From positions 1 through 23,087 of the forward strand of contig JAYROM010000116.1 of assembly GCA_041911695.1 (NCBI GenBank): DNA of 23,087 bases. Direction: 5' to 3'. Under the pieces are notes generated by a model, which was not told the origin of the DNA, searched no databases, and saw only the letters and a list, made by a program, of their open reading frames with translations. The translations under genes and the position numbers were made by a program. Below are positions 1-6,984 of the stretch, one piece after another (the stretch's first letter is position 1; every line of letters starts with the position of its first letter). The DNA comes from Pseudaeromonas sp041911695 (GTDB taxonomy: Bacteria; Pseudomonadota; Gammaproteobacteria; Enterobacterales; Aeromonadaceae).

Positions 1-58
1 ACCGCAGCACAGCGTTGGCCCTTGAGATCAGGCGACAGGCTGGTAAGGTAGCCGTCAT
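1..58 (-). CDS. Possible 5' end of a divergent gene (partial)
   Basis: Reading the minus strand from an ATG at 58, the frame stays open for 19 codons to the window edge (starts MTATLPACRL). An AGG lies six bases before this ATG, and another ATG sits six bases further upstream at 64. A gene divergent from bolA would be reasonable here, since E. coli has yajG divergent from bolA, but I do not recognise the peptide and 19 codons can be open by chance. Confidence 0.25.
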   Translation of the reverse strand, partial: MTATLPACRLISRANAVLR

Positions 59-115
59 TAACATCCTGTTTACTTGCCGGCCGATACGGTCGGTGTCGTG
101 CGGAGAGCTTGCAAC

Positions 116-430
116 ATGTCCATGCAACAGTTTTTGATCGAGGCCCTGCAAAACGGCTTACAACCCGGCCACCTGCAGGTGGAAAACGAAAGCCATCTAC
201 ATCGGGGTGGTGCCGGTGGCGAGAGTCACTTCAAGGTGGTGGTGGTCAGTGAGCTGTTTGCCGGCGAGCGGCCGCTGGCCCGCCACCGCCGCGTGCATGC
301 GCTACTGGCTGATGCCTTTGCGGCAGGACTGCATGCGCTGGCGCTGCACACCTATACCCCTGATGAGTGGCAAAAACTGGCGGCGGTCCCCGTCACGCCA
401 GGGTGTGCCGGTCGAAACCCGCACGGTTGA
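116..430 (+). CDS. bolA: BolA family protein
   Basis: This encodes a 104-residue BolA protein, a small cytoplasmic alpha/beta protein. Family members work with monothiol glutaredoxins in iron-sulfur metabolism and affect cell shape and stress responses. The BolA signature is clear: VENESHLHRG near residues 20-29, then GGESHFKVVVVS, LARHRRVHALL, and the C-terminal HALALHTYTPDEW, with the invariant His in HALALHTYT. The ATG at 116 is chosen because GGAGAG at 102-107 sits eight bases before it; an in-frame ATG at 122 would be too far from that site, and a TTG at 74 would add a non-homologous leader. bolA directly upstream of nqrA is a conserved arrangement in Vibrio and relatives. The 200-bp gap before nqrA suggests nqrA has its own promoter. 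Confidence 0.93.
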   Translation: MSMQQFLIEALQNGLQPGHLQVENESHLHRGGAGGESHFKVVVVSELFAGERPLARHRRVHALLADAFAAGLHALALHTYTPDEWQKLAAVPVTPGCAGRNPHG

Positions 431-493
431 AACCATTTTCTGTGATTGTGAGGACAGTTTAGGGGTAATTTGAGCCCGTCTGACCGCTGGCTG

Positions 494-502
494 TGTTAGC
501 AT
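494..502 (+). promoter_or_regulatory. Tentative extended -10 promoter element for the nqr operon
   Basis: TGTTAGCAT at 494-502 resembles an extended -10 (TGnTATAAT). The best -35-like hexamer, TTGAGC at 470-475, is 21 bases upstream, which is too far for a standard sigma-70 promoter. If used, transcription would start near 509 and leave a leader of about 120 nt that includes the inverted repeats at 508-563 and 572-598. Confidence 0.25.
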
Positions 503-507
503 CAGAG

Positions 508-598
508 TCCCGGATATAGCATCTATCTGATTTTTTAAAGTTTTTATTAAAAAGCATCCGGGATTTATCGGGACGTGCATCGCTATTCGCTGCACGTC
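508..598 (+). promoter_or_regulatory. Inverted repeats in the nqrA leader
   Basis: Two perfect inverted repeats lie between bolA and nqrA. TCCCGGAT (508-515) pairs with ATCCGGGA (556-563) around a 40-nt A+T-rich stretch. GACGTGCA (572-579) pairs with TGCACGTC (591-598) around an 11-nt loop and ends 31 bases before the nqrA ATG. No U-tract follows either, so they are more likely leader RNA structure or operator sites than a terminator. I did not recognise a known riboswitch class. Confidence 0.45.
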
Positions 599-629
599 TC
601 CTTTCTCAGTCAGCCAACGGGAAAGACGG

Positions 630-1988
630 ATGATTCATATCAAGAAAGGATTGGATCTGCCGCTGGCCGGGCAACCGGCCATGCGTATCGACAGTGCCCA
701 ACCGGTACGGCATGTGGCAGTCACCAGCGATGGCTACCCGGGGCTGCGTCCCTCCATGCGTGTGCGCGTCGGGGATGCGGTCCGTCAGGGCCAAGTACTG
801 TTTGAAGACAAGCAACGCCCCGGCGTGCTGTTTACCGCGCCGGCCGCCGGCCAGGTGGTGGCGATTCATCGCGGCCATCAGCGCGTGTTCCAGTCCGTGG
901 TGATTGAAGTCGACGAGCGGCTGGGGAAAGAGACCTTTGCCCGCCATGATATGACTGCCGCTACTGGCCTGGCGCGTGAGACGGTGCAGCAGCAGTTATT
1001 GGCCTCCGGGTTATGGACCGCACTGCGTACTCGACCGTTCAGCCATGTGCCACTGCCAGATAGTGTGCCTGCCGCCATTTTTGTCACCGCCATGGATACG
1101 CGTCCGCTGGCTGCCGATCCGGCGCTGGTGATTCGCGAGCAACCTGCCGCGTTCCTTGATGGGCTGGCGGTGCTCACCCGGTTGACCGATGGCAAGGTGT
1201 ATGTGTGCAAGGGCGAGGGCAGCTTGCCACACTCACCGTTGCCACAAGTCGAAGAGCAGCTCTTTGCCGGCCCGCATCCCGCGGGGTTGCCCGGCACCCA
1301 TATCCATTTCCTGCTCCCGGCCTCGGCGCAGCGCACGGTCTGGCATATCAACTATCAGGATGTGCTGGCGATGGGTCACCTGTTTACCCGCGGTGAGCTG
1401 GTCAACGAGCGCATCATCAGTCTGGCTGGCCCCGGGGTTCGCCAGCCGCGCCTGCTGCGCACCCAGCTGGGTGCCTGTCTGAGTGAGTTGTGTGCTGGTG
1501 AGTTGCTGCCGGAGCTGTTACCCGATCAAACCTTGCGGGTGATCAGCGGCTCGGTGCTGGATGGCACCACGGCGCATGCCCAGTTCGACTTTCTTGGCCG
1601 TTTCCATCTGCAGGTGAGCGTGTTGGCCGAAGGCCATCAGCGTGAATTTCTCGGTTGGGTGCGTCCTGGCCGCCAGCGCTTCTCGTTGACCCGCAGCTTC
1701 CTCGGTCACCTGTTTCGTCACCAGCGTTATGCACTGACCACTGCCCGGCATGGCAGCGATCGCGCCATGGTGCCGATTGGCAGCTTCGAGCGGGTGATGC
1801 CGCTGGATATCCTGCCCACCCTGCTGCTACGCGACCTGTTGGTCGGGGATATCGAGAGTGCCGTACAACTCGGCTGTCTGGAGCTGGACGAGGAAGATCT
1901 GGCGCTGTGTACCTTTGTCTGTCCCGGCAAGGCCGAATATGGCCCCTTGTTACGCCGGTGTCTGACCCGGATTGAACAGGAGGGCTAA
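630..1988 (+). CDS. nqrA: Na+-translocating NADH:quinone reductase subunit A
   Basis: NqrA is the hydrophilic cytoplasmic-side subunit of the Na+-NQR complex, which oxidises NADH, reduces ubiquinone and pumps Na+ out of the cell. The protein has 452 residues, typical for the family, and opens with the characteristic MIHIKKGLDLPLAG. A biotinyl/lipoyl-like segment follows (RVGDAVRQGQVLFEDK, then PGVLFTAPAAGQVVAI, residues about 45-75), and the family segments GTHIHFLLPAS and AMGHLFTRGELVNERIISLAGPGV are visible in the middle. The C-terminal part includes MPLDILPTLLLRDLLVGD. It is the first gene of the operon; nqrB begins five bases after its stop. The ribosome binding site is weak (GGGAAAG), which may fit control through the structured leader. 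Confidence 0.97.
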   Translation: MIHIKKGLDLPLAGQPAMRIDSAQPVRHVAVTSDGYPGLRPSMRVRVGDAVRQGQVLFEDKQRPGVLFTAPAAGQVVAIHRGHQRVFQSVVIEVDERLGKETFARHDMTAATGLARETVQQQLLASGLWTALRTRPFSHVPLPDSVPAAIFVTAMDTRPLAADPALVIREQPAAFLDGLAVLTRLTDGKVYVCKGEGSLPHSPLPQVEEQLFAGPHPAGLPGTHIHFLLPASAQRTVWHINYQDVLAMGHLFTRGELVNERIISLAGPGVRQPRLLRTQLGACLSELCAGELLPELLPDQTLRVISGSVLDGTTAHAQFDFLGRFHLQVSVLAEGHQREFLGWVRPGRQRFSLTRSFLGHLFRHQRYALTTARHGSDRAMVPIGSFERVMPLDILPTLLLRDLLVGDIESAVQLGCLELDEEDLALCTFVCPGKAEYGPLLRRCLTRIEQEG

Positions 1989-1993
1989 CCACG

Positions 1994-3238
1994 ATGGGCC
2001 TGAGAAAACTGCTCGATAGTGTCGAGCCGCACTTTGCCCCCGAGGGACGCTTGCACAAGCTGTTCCCGTTGTATGAGGCGCTGGATACCCTGCTGTATAC
2101 CCCGGGTACCGTGACCCGAGGCAGCAGCCATGTGCGCGATGGGGTCGACCTCAAACGTGTGATGATTATGGTCTGGCTGGCAGTGTTCCCCGCACTGTTC
2201 TGGGGGCTGTATAACGTCGGTGACCAGACTGTGCAGGCGGTCGCGCATCTGGATGCCGCCGGGCTCCAGGCGCTGGTTCAGGGCGAATGGCGCTACCGCC
2301 TGTTGACGGCGCTCGGCGGTAGCCTGGGCACCGAGGCCGGGGTGGTGAGCAATATGCTGCTCGGTGCCCTGTTTTTCCTGCCCATCTATCTGACGGTGTT
2401 TATCGTCGGTGGCTGCTGGGAGGTACTGTTCTGTATCGTGCGCAAGCACGAGGTCAACGAGGGGTTCTTTGTCACCTCCATCCTGTTCGCGCTGATTGTC
2501 CCGCCGACCTTGCCGTTGTGGCAGGCGGCGCTCGGTATCACCTTCGGCGTGGTGGTGGCCAAGGAGTTGTTTGGGGGCACCGGCAAGAACTTTATGAATC
2601 CCGCCCTGGCCGGCCGCGCCTTCCTGTTCTTCGCCTATCCGGCGCAGATCTCGGGTGATGCGGTGTGGATCCCGGTGGATGGTTACTCCGGCGCGACCGC
2701 GCTCAGCCAGTGGGCGGCCGGTGGTCAGCATGCGCTGGTGCATAATGCCACCGGCCAGCACATCAGCTGGATGGATGCCTTCCTCGGCAATATTCCGGGG
2801 TCGATGGGCGAGGGCTCGACGCTGATGATCCTGCTCGGGTTGGCCATGCTGCTGTATATGCGCATCGCCGCCTGGCGCATCGTCGCCGGTGTCATGATCG
2901 GCATGGCGGCGATGGCCACCCTGTTCAATGTGATCGGCTCGGAGACCAATCCGATGTTTGCCATGCCGTGGCACTGGCATTTGGTGCTCGGGGGATTTGC
3001 TTTCGGCACGGCCTTTATGGCCACCGATCCGGTGTCGGCCGCATTCACCGAGACCGGCAAGTGGTGGTATGGCGCCCTGATTGGCGTGATGGTGGTGTTG
3101 ATCCGCGTGGTCAACCCGGCCTTCCCGGAAGGGATGATGCTGGCCATCCTGTTTGCCAACCTGTTTGCCCCCTTGTTCGACTATCTGGTTGCCCAGTCCA
3201 ACATCAAGCGGAGGATTGCCCGTGGCCATAGCAAATGA
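1994..3238 (+). CDS. nqrB: Na+-translocating NADH:quinone reductase subunit B
   Basis: NqrB is the large membrane subunit of Na+-NQR, carrying covalently bound FMN and riboflavin and forming most of the Na+ path. The product has 414 residues with about ten hydrophobic helices. The flavinylation motif SGAT is in the segment VDGYSGATALSQW; the acceptor threonine is residue 235, one off the Vibrio cholerae number (236) as I remember it. The motif EVLFCIVRKHEVNEGFFVTS and the C-terminal FAFGTAFMATDPVSAAFTE are family hallmarks. AGGAGG lies about nine bases before the ATG. The gene's last 17 bases overlap the start of nqrC, consistent with translational coupling. Confidence 0.97.
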   Translation: MGLRKLLDSVEPHFAPEGRLHKLFPLYEALDTLLYTPGTVTRGSSHVRDGVDLKRVMIMVWLAVFPALFWGLYNVGDQTVQAVAHLDAAGLQALVQGEWRYRLLTALGGSLGTEAGVVSNMLLGALFFLPIYLTVFIVGGCWEVLFCIVRKHEVNEGFFVTSILFALIVPPTLPLWQAALGITFGVVVAKELFGGTGKNFMNPALAGRAFLFFAYPAQISGDAVWIPVDGYSGATALSQWAAGGQHALVHNATGQHISWMDAFLGNIPGSMGEGSTLMILLGLAMLLYMRIAAWRIVAGVMIGMAAMATLFNVIGSETNPMFAMPWHWHLVLGGFAFGTAFMATDPVSAAFTETGKWWYGALIGVMVVLIRVVNPAFPEGMMLAILFANLFAPLFDYLVAQSNIKRRIARGHSK

Positions 3239-3995
3239 TTCCGTCAGCAAAACCTTCGCCGTGGTCGGCGGTCTGTGTCTGGTCTGCTCAATCCTGGTTG
3301 CGGGGGCGGCGGTCGGCCTGCGCCCGTTGCAGGAGGCGGCCAAGGATCGCGACCGTCAGGCCAATATCCTGCATGTGGCCGGCTTGCCGTTGACCGATAT
3401 CCGCCGGGTCTACCATGACCGCATTGAGGCGCGGCTGGTCGACCTGCAGACCGGTGAATATGTGCAGGGCGATGCCAATACCTACGACATGCGTAAGGCG
3501 GCCAAGGCGCCGGCACTGAGCCAGACCATTCCGGCCGAGGCAGATGTCGCCGGCCTCAAGCGGCGCGCTAAACAGATGCCGGTCTATCTGGCGCGCGGTG
3601 CCGACGGCGCCATCGAGAGCATCATATTGCCGATGTATGGCCAGGGGTTGTGGTCGACCATGTACGGCTTTATCTCGCTGGCACCGGACGGGCGCACCAT
3701 CAAGGGGCTGACCTATTACGAGCATGGCGAGACACCGGGGCTGGGCGGCGAGATCGAGAACCCGCGCTGGCAGGCGATGTGGGTGGGCAAACAGCTGTTT
3801 GATGAGCAGGGGCAGTTTGCGTTCCGCATCATCAAGGGCCACGCCGACAGCGGTGATCGTCATCATGTCGATGGTTTGTCGGGCGCCACGCTGACCAGTA
3901 ACGGGGTGCAGCGCAGTGTCGAATTCTGGATGGGACCGCAAGGCTTTGGCCCGTATCTGACCCGTCTGCAACAGGGAGGCGCACAACATGGCTGA
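3222..3995 (+). CDS. nqrC: Na+-translocating NADH:quinone reductase subunit C
   Basis: NqrC carries the second covalent FMN of Na+-NQR on a periplasmic domain anchored by one N-terminal helix. I place the start at the GTG at 3222, preceded by GCGGAGG at 3208-3214 with seven bases of spacing. This gives MAIANDSVSK and a 257-residue protein that lines up with known NqrC; a longer open frame from 3153 would add non-homologous residues read from inside nqrB. Residues about 10-30 form the membrane anchor (TFAVVGGLCLVCSILVAGAA). The flavinylation motif DGLSGATLTSNGV puts FMN on Thr223, close to Thr225 of V. cholerae. The gene overlaps nqrB by 17 bases and nqrD by 8 bases. Confidence 0.96.
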   Translation: MAIANDSVSKTFAVVGGLCLVCSILVAGAAVGLRPLQEAAKDRDRQANILHVAGLPLTDIRRVYHDRIEARLVDLQTGEYVQGDANTYDMRKAAKAPALSQTIPAEADVAGLKRRAKQMPVYLARGADGAIESIILPMYGQGLWSTMYGFISLAPDGRTIKGLTYYEHGETPGLGGEIENPRWQAMWVGKQLFDEQGQFAFRIIKGHADSGDRHHVDGLSGATLTSNGVQRSVEFWMGPQGFGPYLTRLQQGGAQHG

Positions 3996-4656
3996 GCAAC
4001 CCGCCTGGCGCAAGGCATTACTGGATCCACTGCTCAACAACAACCCGATCATGCTGCAGGTGCTTGGTATCTGTTCCGCATTGGCGGTGACCAGCAAGAT
4101 GGAGACCGCAGTGGTGATGGCATTGGCCGTGACCCTGGTGACGGCCTTCTCCAATCTGTTTATCTCGATGATCCGCCTGCACATCCCGAGCAGCGTGCGC
4201 ATCATCGCGCAGATGACCATCATCGCCTCACTGGTGATCGTGGTCGACCAGCTGCTGCGTGCCTTCTCCTACGAACTGTCCAAGCAGCTGTCGGTGTTTG
4301 TCGGCCTGATCATCACCAACTGTATCGTGATGGGGCGCGCCGAAGCCTATGCGATGAAGTACCCGCCGCTGCCTTCCTTTCTGGACGGGATCGGCAATGG
4401 GTTGGGCTATGGCCTGATCTTGCTGGCCATCGGCACGGTGCGCGAGATCTTCGGCTCGGGCACCTGGTTCGGGATGACCATCATGCCGACGGTCAACAAC
4501 GGCGGCTGCTATATCCCGAACGGCATGTTGCTGATGCCACCAAGCGCCTTCTTCCTGATCGGCCTGTTTATCTGGGCCCTGCGCACCTTGCGTCCGCAGC
4601 AGCAGGAGAAGGATGAATACAGTAGTCGTGACCCCAAGGGTCACGGTGATCACTGA
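3988..4656 (+). CDS. nqrD: Na+-translocating NADH:quinone reductase subunit D
   Basis: NqrD is one of the paired six-helix membrane subunits (with NqrE) that hold an intramembrane iron-sulfur centre. The two family cysteines are present at residues 29 (LQVLGICSALAV) and 112 (GLIITNCIVMGRAEAYA). The length of 222 residues is about a dozen more than the roughly 210 I expect; the surplus is a hydrophilic tail (QQQEKDEYSSRDPKGHGDH). The DNA for that tail contains a perfect 8-bp hairpin, CGTGACCC/GGGTCACG (4627-4634 and 4638-4645). GGAGG precedes the ATG, which overlaps the end of nqrC. nqrE starts 11 bases after the stop. Confidence 0.96.
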   Translation: MAEQPAWRKALLDPLLNNNPIMLQVLGICSALAVTSKMETAVVMALAVTLVTAFSNLFISMIRLHIPSSVRIIAQMTIIASLVIVVDQLLRAFSYELSKQLSVFVGLIITNCIVMGRAEAYAMKYPPLPSFLDGIGNGLGYGLILLAIGTVREIFGSGTWFGMTIMPTVNNGGCYIPNGMLLMPPSAFFLIGLFIWALRTLRPQQQEKDEYSSRDPKGHGDH

Positions 4657-4667
4657 TCGGAGGCGGC

Positions 4668-5264
4668 ATGGAGCATTACATCAACCTGTTGATCAAATCG
4701 ATCTTCATTGAAAACCTGGCGCTCTCCTTCTTCCTCGGCATGTGTACCTTCCTCGCCGTCTCCAAGAAGGTGAAGACGGCCATCGGCCTCGGGGTGGCGG
4801 TGATTGTGGTCCAGGTGATCGCGGTGCCGGCCAACCAGCTGGTCTATACCCATGTGCTCAAGGAAAACGCCCTGGTGCAGGGGATGGATCTCTCCTTCCT
4901 TGGCTTTATCACCTATATCGGGGTGATTGCCGCGCTGGTGCAGATCCTGGAGATGTTTCTCGACCGTTATGTCCCGGCCCTGTACAGCGCACTGGGGATC
5001 TTCCTGCCACTGATCACGGTCAACTGCGCCATCTTCGGCGGGGTGTCGTTCATGGTGCAGCGCGAGTATGACTTTGCCGAGTCGGTAGTCTACGGCTTTG
5101 GCTCCGGTGTCAGTTGGGCGCTGGCAATTGTCCTGCTCGCTGCGATCCGCGAAAAGATGAAGTATGCCGATGTGCCGCCGGGTTTGCGGGGTCTTGGTAT
5201 CACCTTCATTACCGCCGGATTGATGGCATTGGGGTTCATGTCCTTTTCCGGCATCTCGCTGTAA
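4668..5264 (+). CDS. nqrE: Na+-translocating NADH:quinone reductase subunit E
   Basis: NqrE is the partner of NqrD in the membrane core of Na+-NQR. The 198-residue product has the normal length and about six membrane helices. The two metal-binding cysteines fall at 26 (SFFLGMCTFLAVSKK) and 120 (LITVNCAIFGGVSFM), the same positions I recall for V. cholerae. The conserved QILEMFLDRYVPALYSALGIF segment is intact. A strong GGAGG lies just before the ATG, and nqrF follows after nine bases. Confidence 0.97.
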   Translation: MEHYINLLIKSIFIENLALSFFLGMCTFLAVSKKVKTAIGLGVAVIVVQVIAVPANQLVYTHVLKENALVQGMDLSFLGFITYIGVIAALVQILEMFLDRYVPALYSALGIFLPLITVNCAIFGGVSFMVQREYDFAESVVYGFGSGVSWALAIVLLAAIREKMKYADVPPGLRGLGITFITAGLMALGFMSFSGISL

Positions 5265-5273
5265 GGAGTCGGT

Positions 5274-6500
5274 ATGCAAGAGATCTTGCTGGGTGTGGTG
5301 ATGTTTACCGTGATCGTGCTGGCGCTGGTGGTGCTGATTCTGGCCGCGCGCGCCAAGCTGGTCAGCAGTGGCAACATCACCATCTCGATCAACGATGATC
5401 CGGCGCTGGCGGTGGTCACGCCGGCGGGCGGCAAACTGCTCGGTGCGCTGGCGGCGCAGGGGATTTTTGTCTCCTCGGCTTGCGGTGGCGGCGGTACTTG
5501 CGGCCAGTGCCGGTGCAAGGTGCTGGCGGGCGGCGGCGATGTGTTGCCGACCGAGTTGAACCATCTGTCACGACGCGAAGCGCGTGAGGGCGAGCGACTG
5601 GCCTGTCAGGTGACGGTGCGCCAGGACATGTCGGTGGTGCTGCCGGAGTCCGTGTTTGGGGTGCGCAAGTGGGCCTGTACCGTGCTCTCCAACGACAATG
5701 TGGCCACCTTTATCAAGGAGCTCAAGCTGGCGATTCCGGCCGGCGAGCGCGTGCCGTTCCGTGCCGGGGGCTACATCCAGATCGAGGCGAATCCGCACCA
5801 GGTGCGCTTTGCCGACTTCGATGTACCGGCGCTGTATCGGGACGACTGGGAGCGGCTGCAACTGTTTGATCTGGTGTCAACGGTGGAGACGCCGATCACC
5901 CGTGCCTACTCGATGGCCAACTATCCGCAGGAGGAGGGGATCATCCTGCTCAACGTGCGTATTGCCACGCCACCGTTCAACAATATGTCGGCGCCTCCCG
6001 GCCAGATGTCCTCCTATATCTGGTCACTCAAGCCGGGGGATACCGTGACCATCTCCGGGCCGTTTGGCGAGTTCTTTGCCAAAGAGAGCCAGGCTGAAAT
6101 GGTGTTTATCGGCGGTGGTGCCGGTATGGCGCCGATGCGCTCGCATATCTTCGATCAGCTCGAGCGGCTGAACAGTGATCGCAAGATCAGCTTCTGGTAT
6201 GGCGCCCGCTCGGTGCGCGAAATGTTCTATGTCGAGGACTTTGACCGGTTGGCGGCCGAACACCCGAACTTCAGCTGGCATGTGGCGCTCAGTGATCCGT
6301 TACCGGAAGACCATTGGGATGGGTTGACGGGGTTCATCCATAACGTGCTGTTTGAGCAATATCTGCGGGATCACGAGTCGCCGGAAGATTGCGAGTTCTA
6401 TATGTGCGGTCCACCGGTGATGAATGCGGCGGTGATCCGCATGCTCAAGGATCTGGGCGTGCCTGATGAGAACATCCTGCTGGATGATTTTGGCGGCTAA
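5274..6500 (+). CDS. nqrF: Na+-translocating NADH:quinone reductase subunit F
   Basis: NqrF is the NADH-oxidising entry subunit. The 408-residue protein has an N-terminal membrane anchor (residues about 3-25), a ferredoxin-like 2Fe-2S domain, and a ferredoxin-NADP+ reductase-like FAD/NADH domain. The cluster ligands are Cys70, Cys76, Cys79 (ACGGGGTCGQC) and Cys111 (LACQV), matching the V. cholerae positions. The FAD-binding motif RAYSMANYP starts at Arg210 with Tyr212. The NADH-binding GGGAGMAPMRSH and C-terminal YMCGPPVMNAAVI are also present, and the protein ends LLDDFGG as in orthologues. A 12-bp perfect hairpin lies 57 bases downstream. Confidence 0.98.
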   Translation: MQEILLGVVMFTVIVLALVVLILAARAKLVSSGNITISINDDPALAVVTPAGGKLLGALAAQGIFVSSACGGGGTCGQCRCKVLAGGGDVLPTELNHLSRREAREGERLACQVTVRQDMSVVLPESVFGVRKWACTVLSNDNVATFIKELKLAIPAGERVPFRAGGYIQIEANPHQVRFADFDVPALYRDDWERLQLFDLVSTVETPITRAYSMANYPQEEGIILLNVRIATPPFNNMSAPPGQMSSYIWSLKPGDTVTISGPFGEFFAKESQAEMVFIGGGAGMAPMRSHIFDQLERLNSDRKISFWYGARSVREMFYVEDFDRLAAEHPNFSWHVALSDPLPEDHWDGLTGFIHNVLFEQYLRDHESPEDCEFYMCGPPVMNAAVIRMLKDLGVPDENILLDDFGG

Positions 6501-6556
6501 GCACCGGGTGGTGTGGGCGGCGGGTTGTCTGCCGGGTAACAGGTTGTGGCAAGACC

Positions 6557-6586
6557 GACAAAGCCAGCCGCCGCGCTGGCTTTGTC
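6557..6586. terminator. 12-bp perfect hairpin after nqrF
   Basis: GACAAAGCCAGC (6557-6568) and GCTGGCTTTGTC (6575-6586) form a perfect 12-bp stem with a 6-nt loop. The following bases are ATAAACAAGG, so there is no proper U-tract. It may end or attenuate the nqr transcript, or protect its 3' end, before nqrM. Confidence 0.55.
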
Positions 6587-6600
6587 ATAAACAAGGCGGC

Positions 6601-6650
6601 GCGCTGCACTGTGGTAAGTGGTGCGCTGCACCGTGGTAAGTGGTGTGCTG
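6601..6650 (+). repeat. Two tandem 22-bp direct repeats
   Basis: The 22-bp unit beginning GCGCTGCA and ending GTGGTAAGTGGT occurs at 6601-6622 and again at 6623-6644 with one mismatch. A third copy breaks off after six bases (GTGCTG, one further mismatch). The repeat lies in the nqrF-nqrM gap and ends about ten bases before the nqrM ribosome binding site. No function is evident. Confidence 0.8.
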
Positions 6651-6672
6651 CTCGCCGGGTAAGGAGTCGATG

Positions 6673-6891
6673 ATGCTGGTGTTTGTCTGCAGTTTTGCCC
6701 TATTCGTGCTGGCGTTTGTCGGCATGGCCATCGGCTGGTTAGTGCGCCGCCGGCAACTGGCCGGCTCCTGTGGCGGGCTGGATGCCATCGGTATCGAGAA
6801 GGAGTGTGACTGCCCGGAGCCCTGCGAGGCGCGCAAGGCGCGTGAGGCCGCCCGCGCCCGTCGTCTACAGGCGGGTGAGCGCATCCTGTAG
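6673..6891 (+). CDS. nqrM: NqrM, Na+-NQR maturation protein (DUF539)
   Basis: NqrM is a small membrane protein needed to assemble Na+-NQR, thought to deliver iron to the NqrD/NqrE cysteine site. The 72-residue product starts MLVFVCSFAL, has one transmembrane helix (residues about 3-24), then the family's cysteine-rich tail: Cys33 (GSCGGL), Cys45, Cys47 and Cys51 (ECDCPEPCEARK). I prefer the ATG at 6673 because AAGGAG (6661-6666) is then six bases away; the adjacent ATG at 6670 is also possible and adds one Met. A longer frame from 6640 lacks homology and a ribosome binding site. The gene lies between nqrF and apbE, the usual context. Confidence 0.94.
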   Translation: MLVFVCSFALFVLAFVGMAIGWLVRRRQLAGSCGGLDAIGIEKECDCPEPCEARKAREAARARRLQAGERIL

Positions 6892-6984
6892 CGCATCTGT
6901 TATGCTGGCCCCGTTTTTGCCTGACTGCACAGGTGGTGCAGGACGGGCTGTCCTTGCTGTGGTGGTTCAAAAGGAGAATTCCAG

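Noticed and set aside
3153..3221. Longer NqrC start at 3153
   Set aside because: The extra residues are read from within nqrB and lack homology; the GTG at 3222 has a clear ribosome binding site and gives the family N-terminus.
1985..3343. 452-residue minus-strand open frame opposite nqrB/nqrC
   Set aside because: It is antisense to nqrB and nqrC, is full of His/Gln/Arg and lacks recognisable domains; it is a shadow of high-GC codon use.
4650..5564. 304-residue minus-strand open frame opposite nqrE/nqrF
   Set aside because: It is a low-complexity shadow of the conserved nqrE and nqrF genes, whose catalytic residues fix the true frame.
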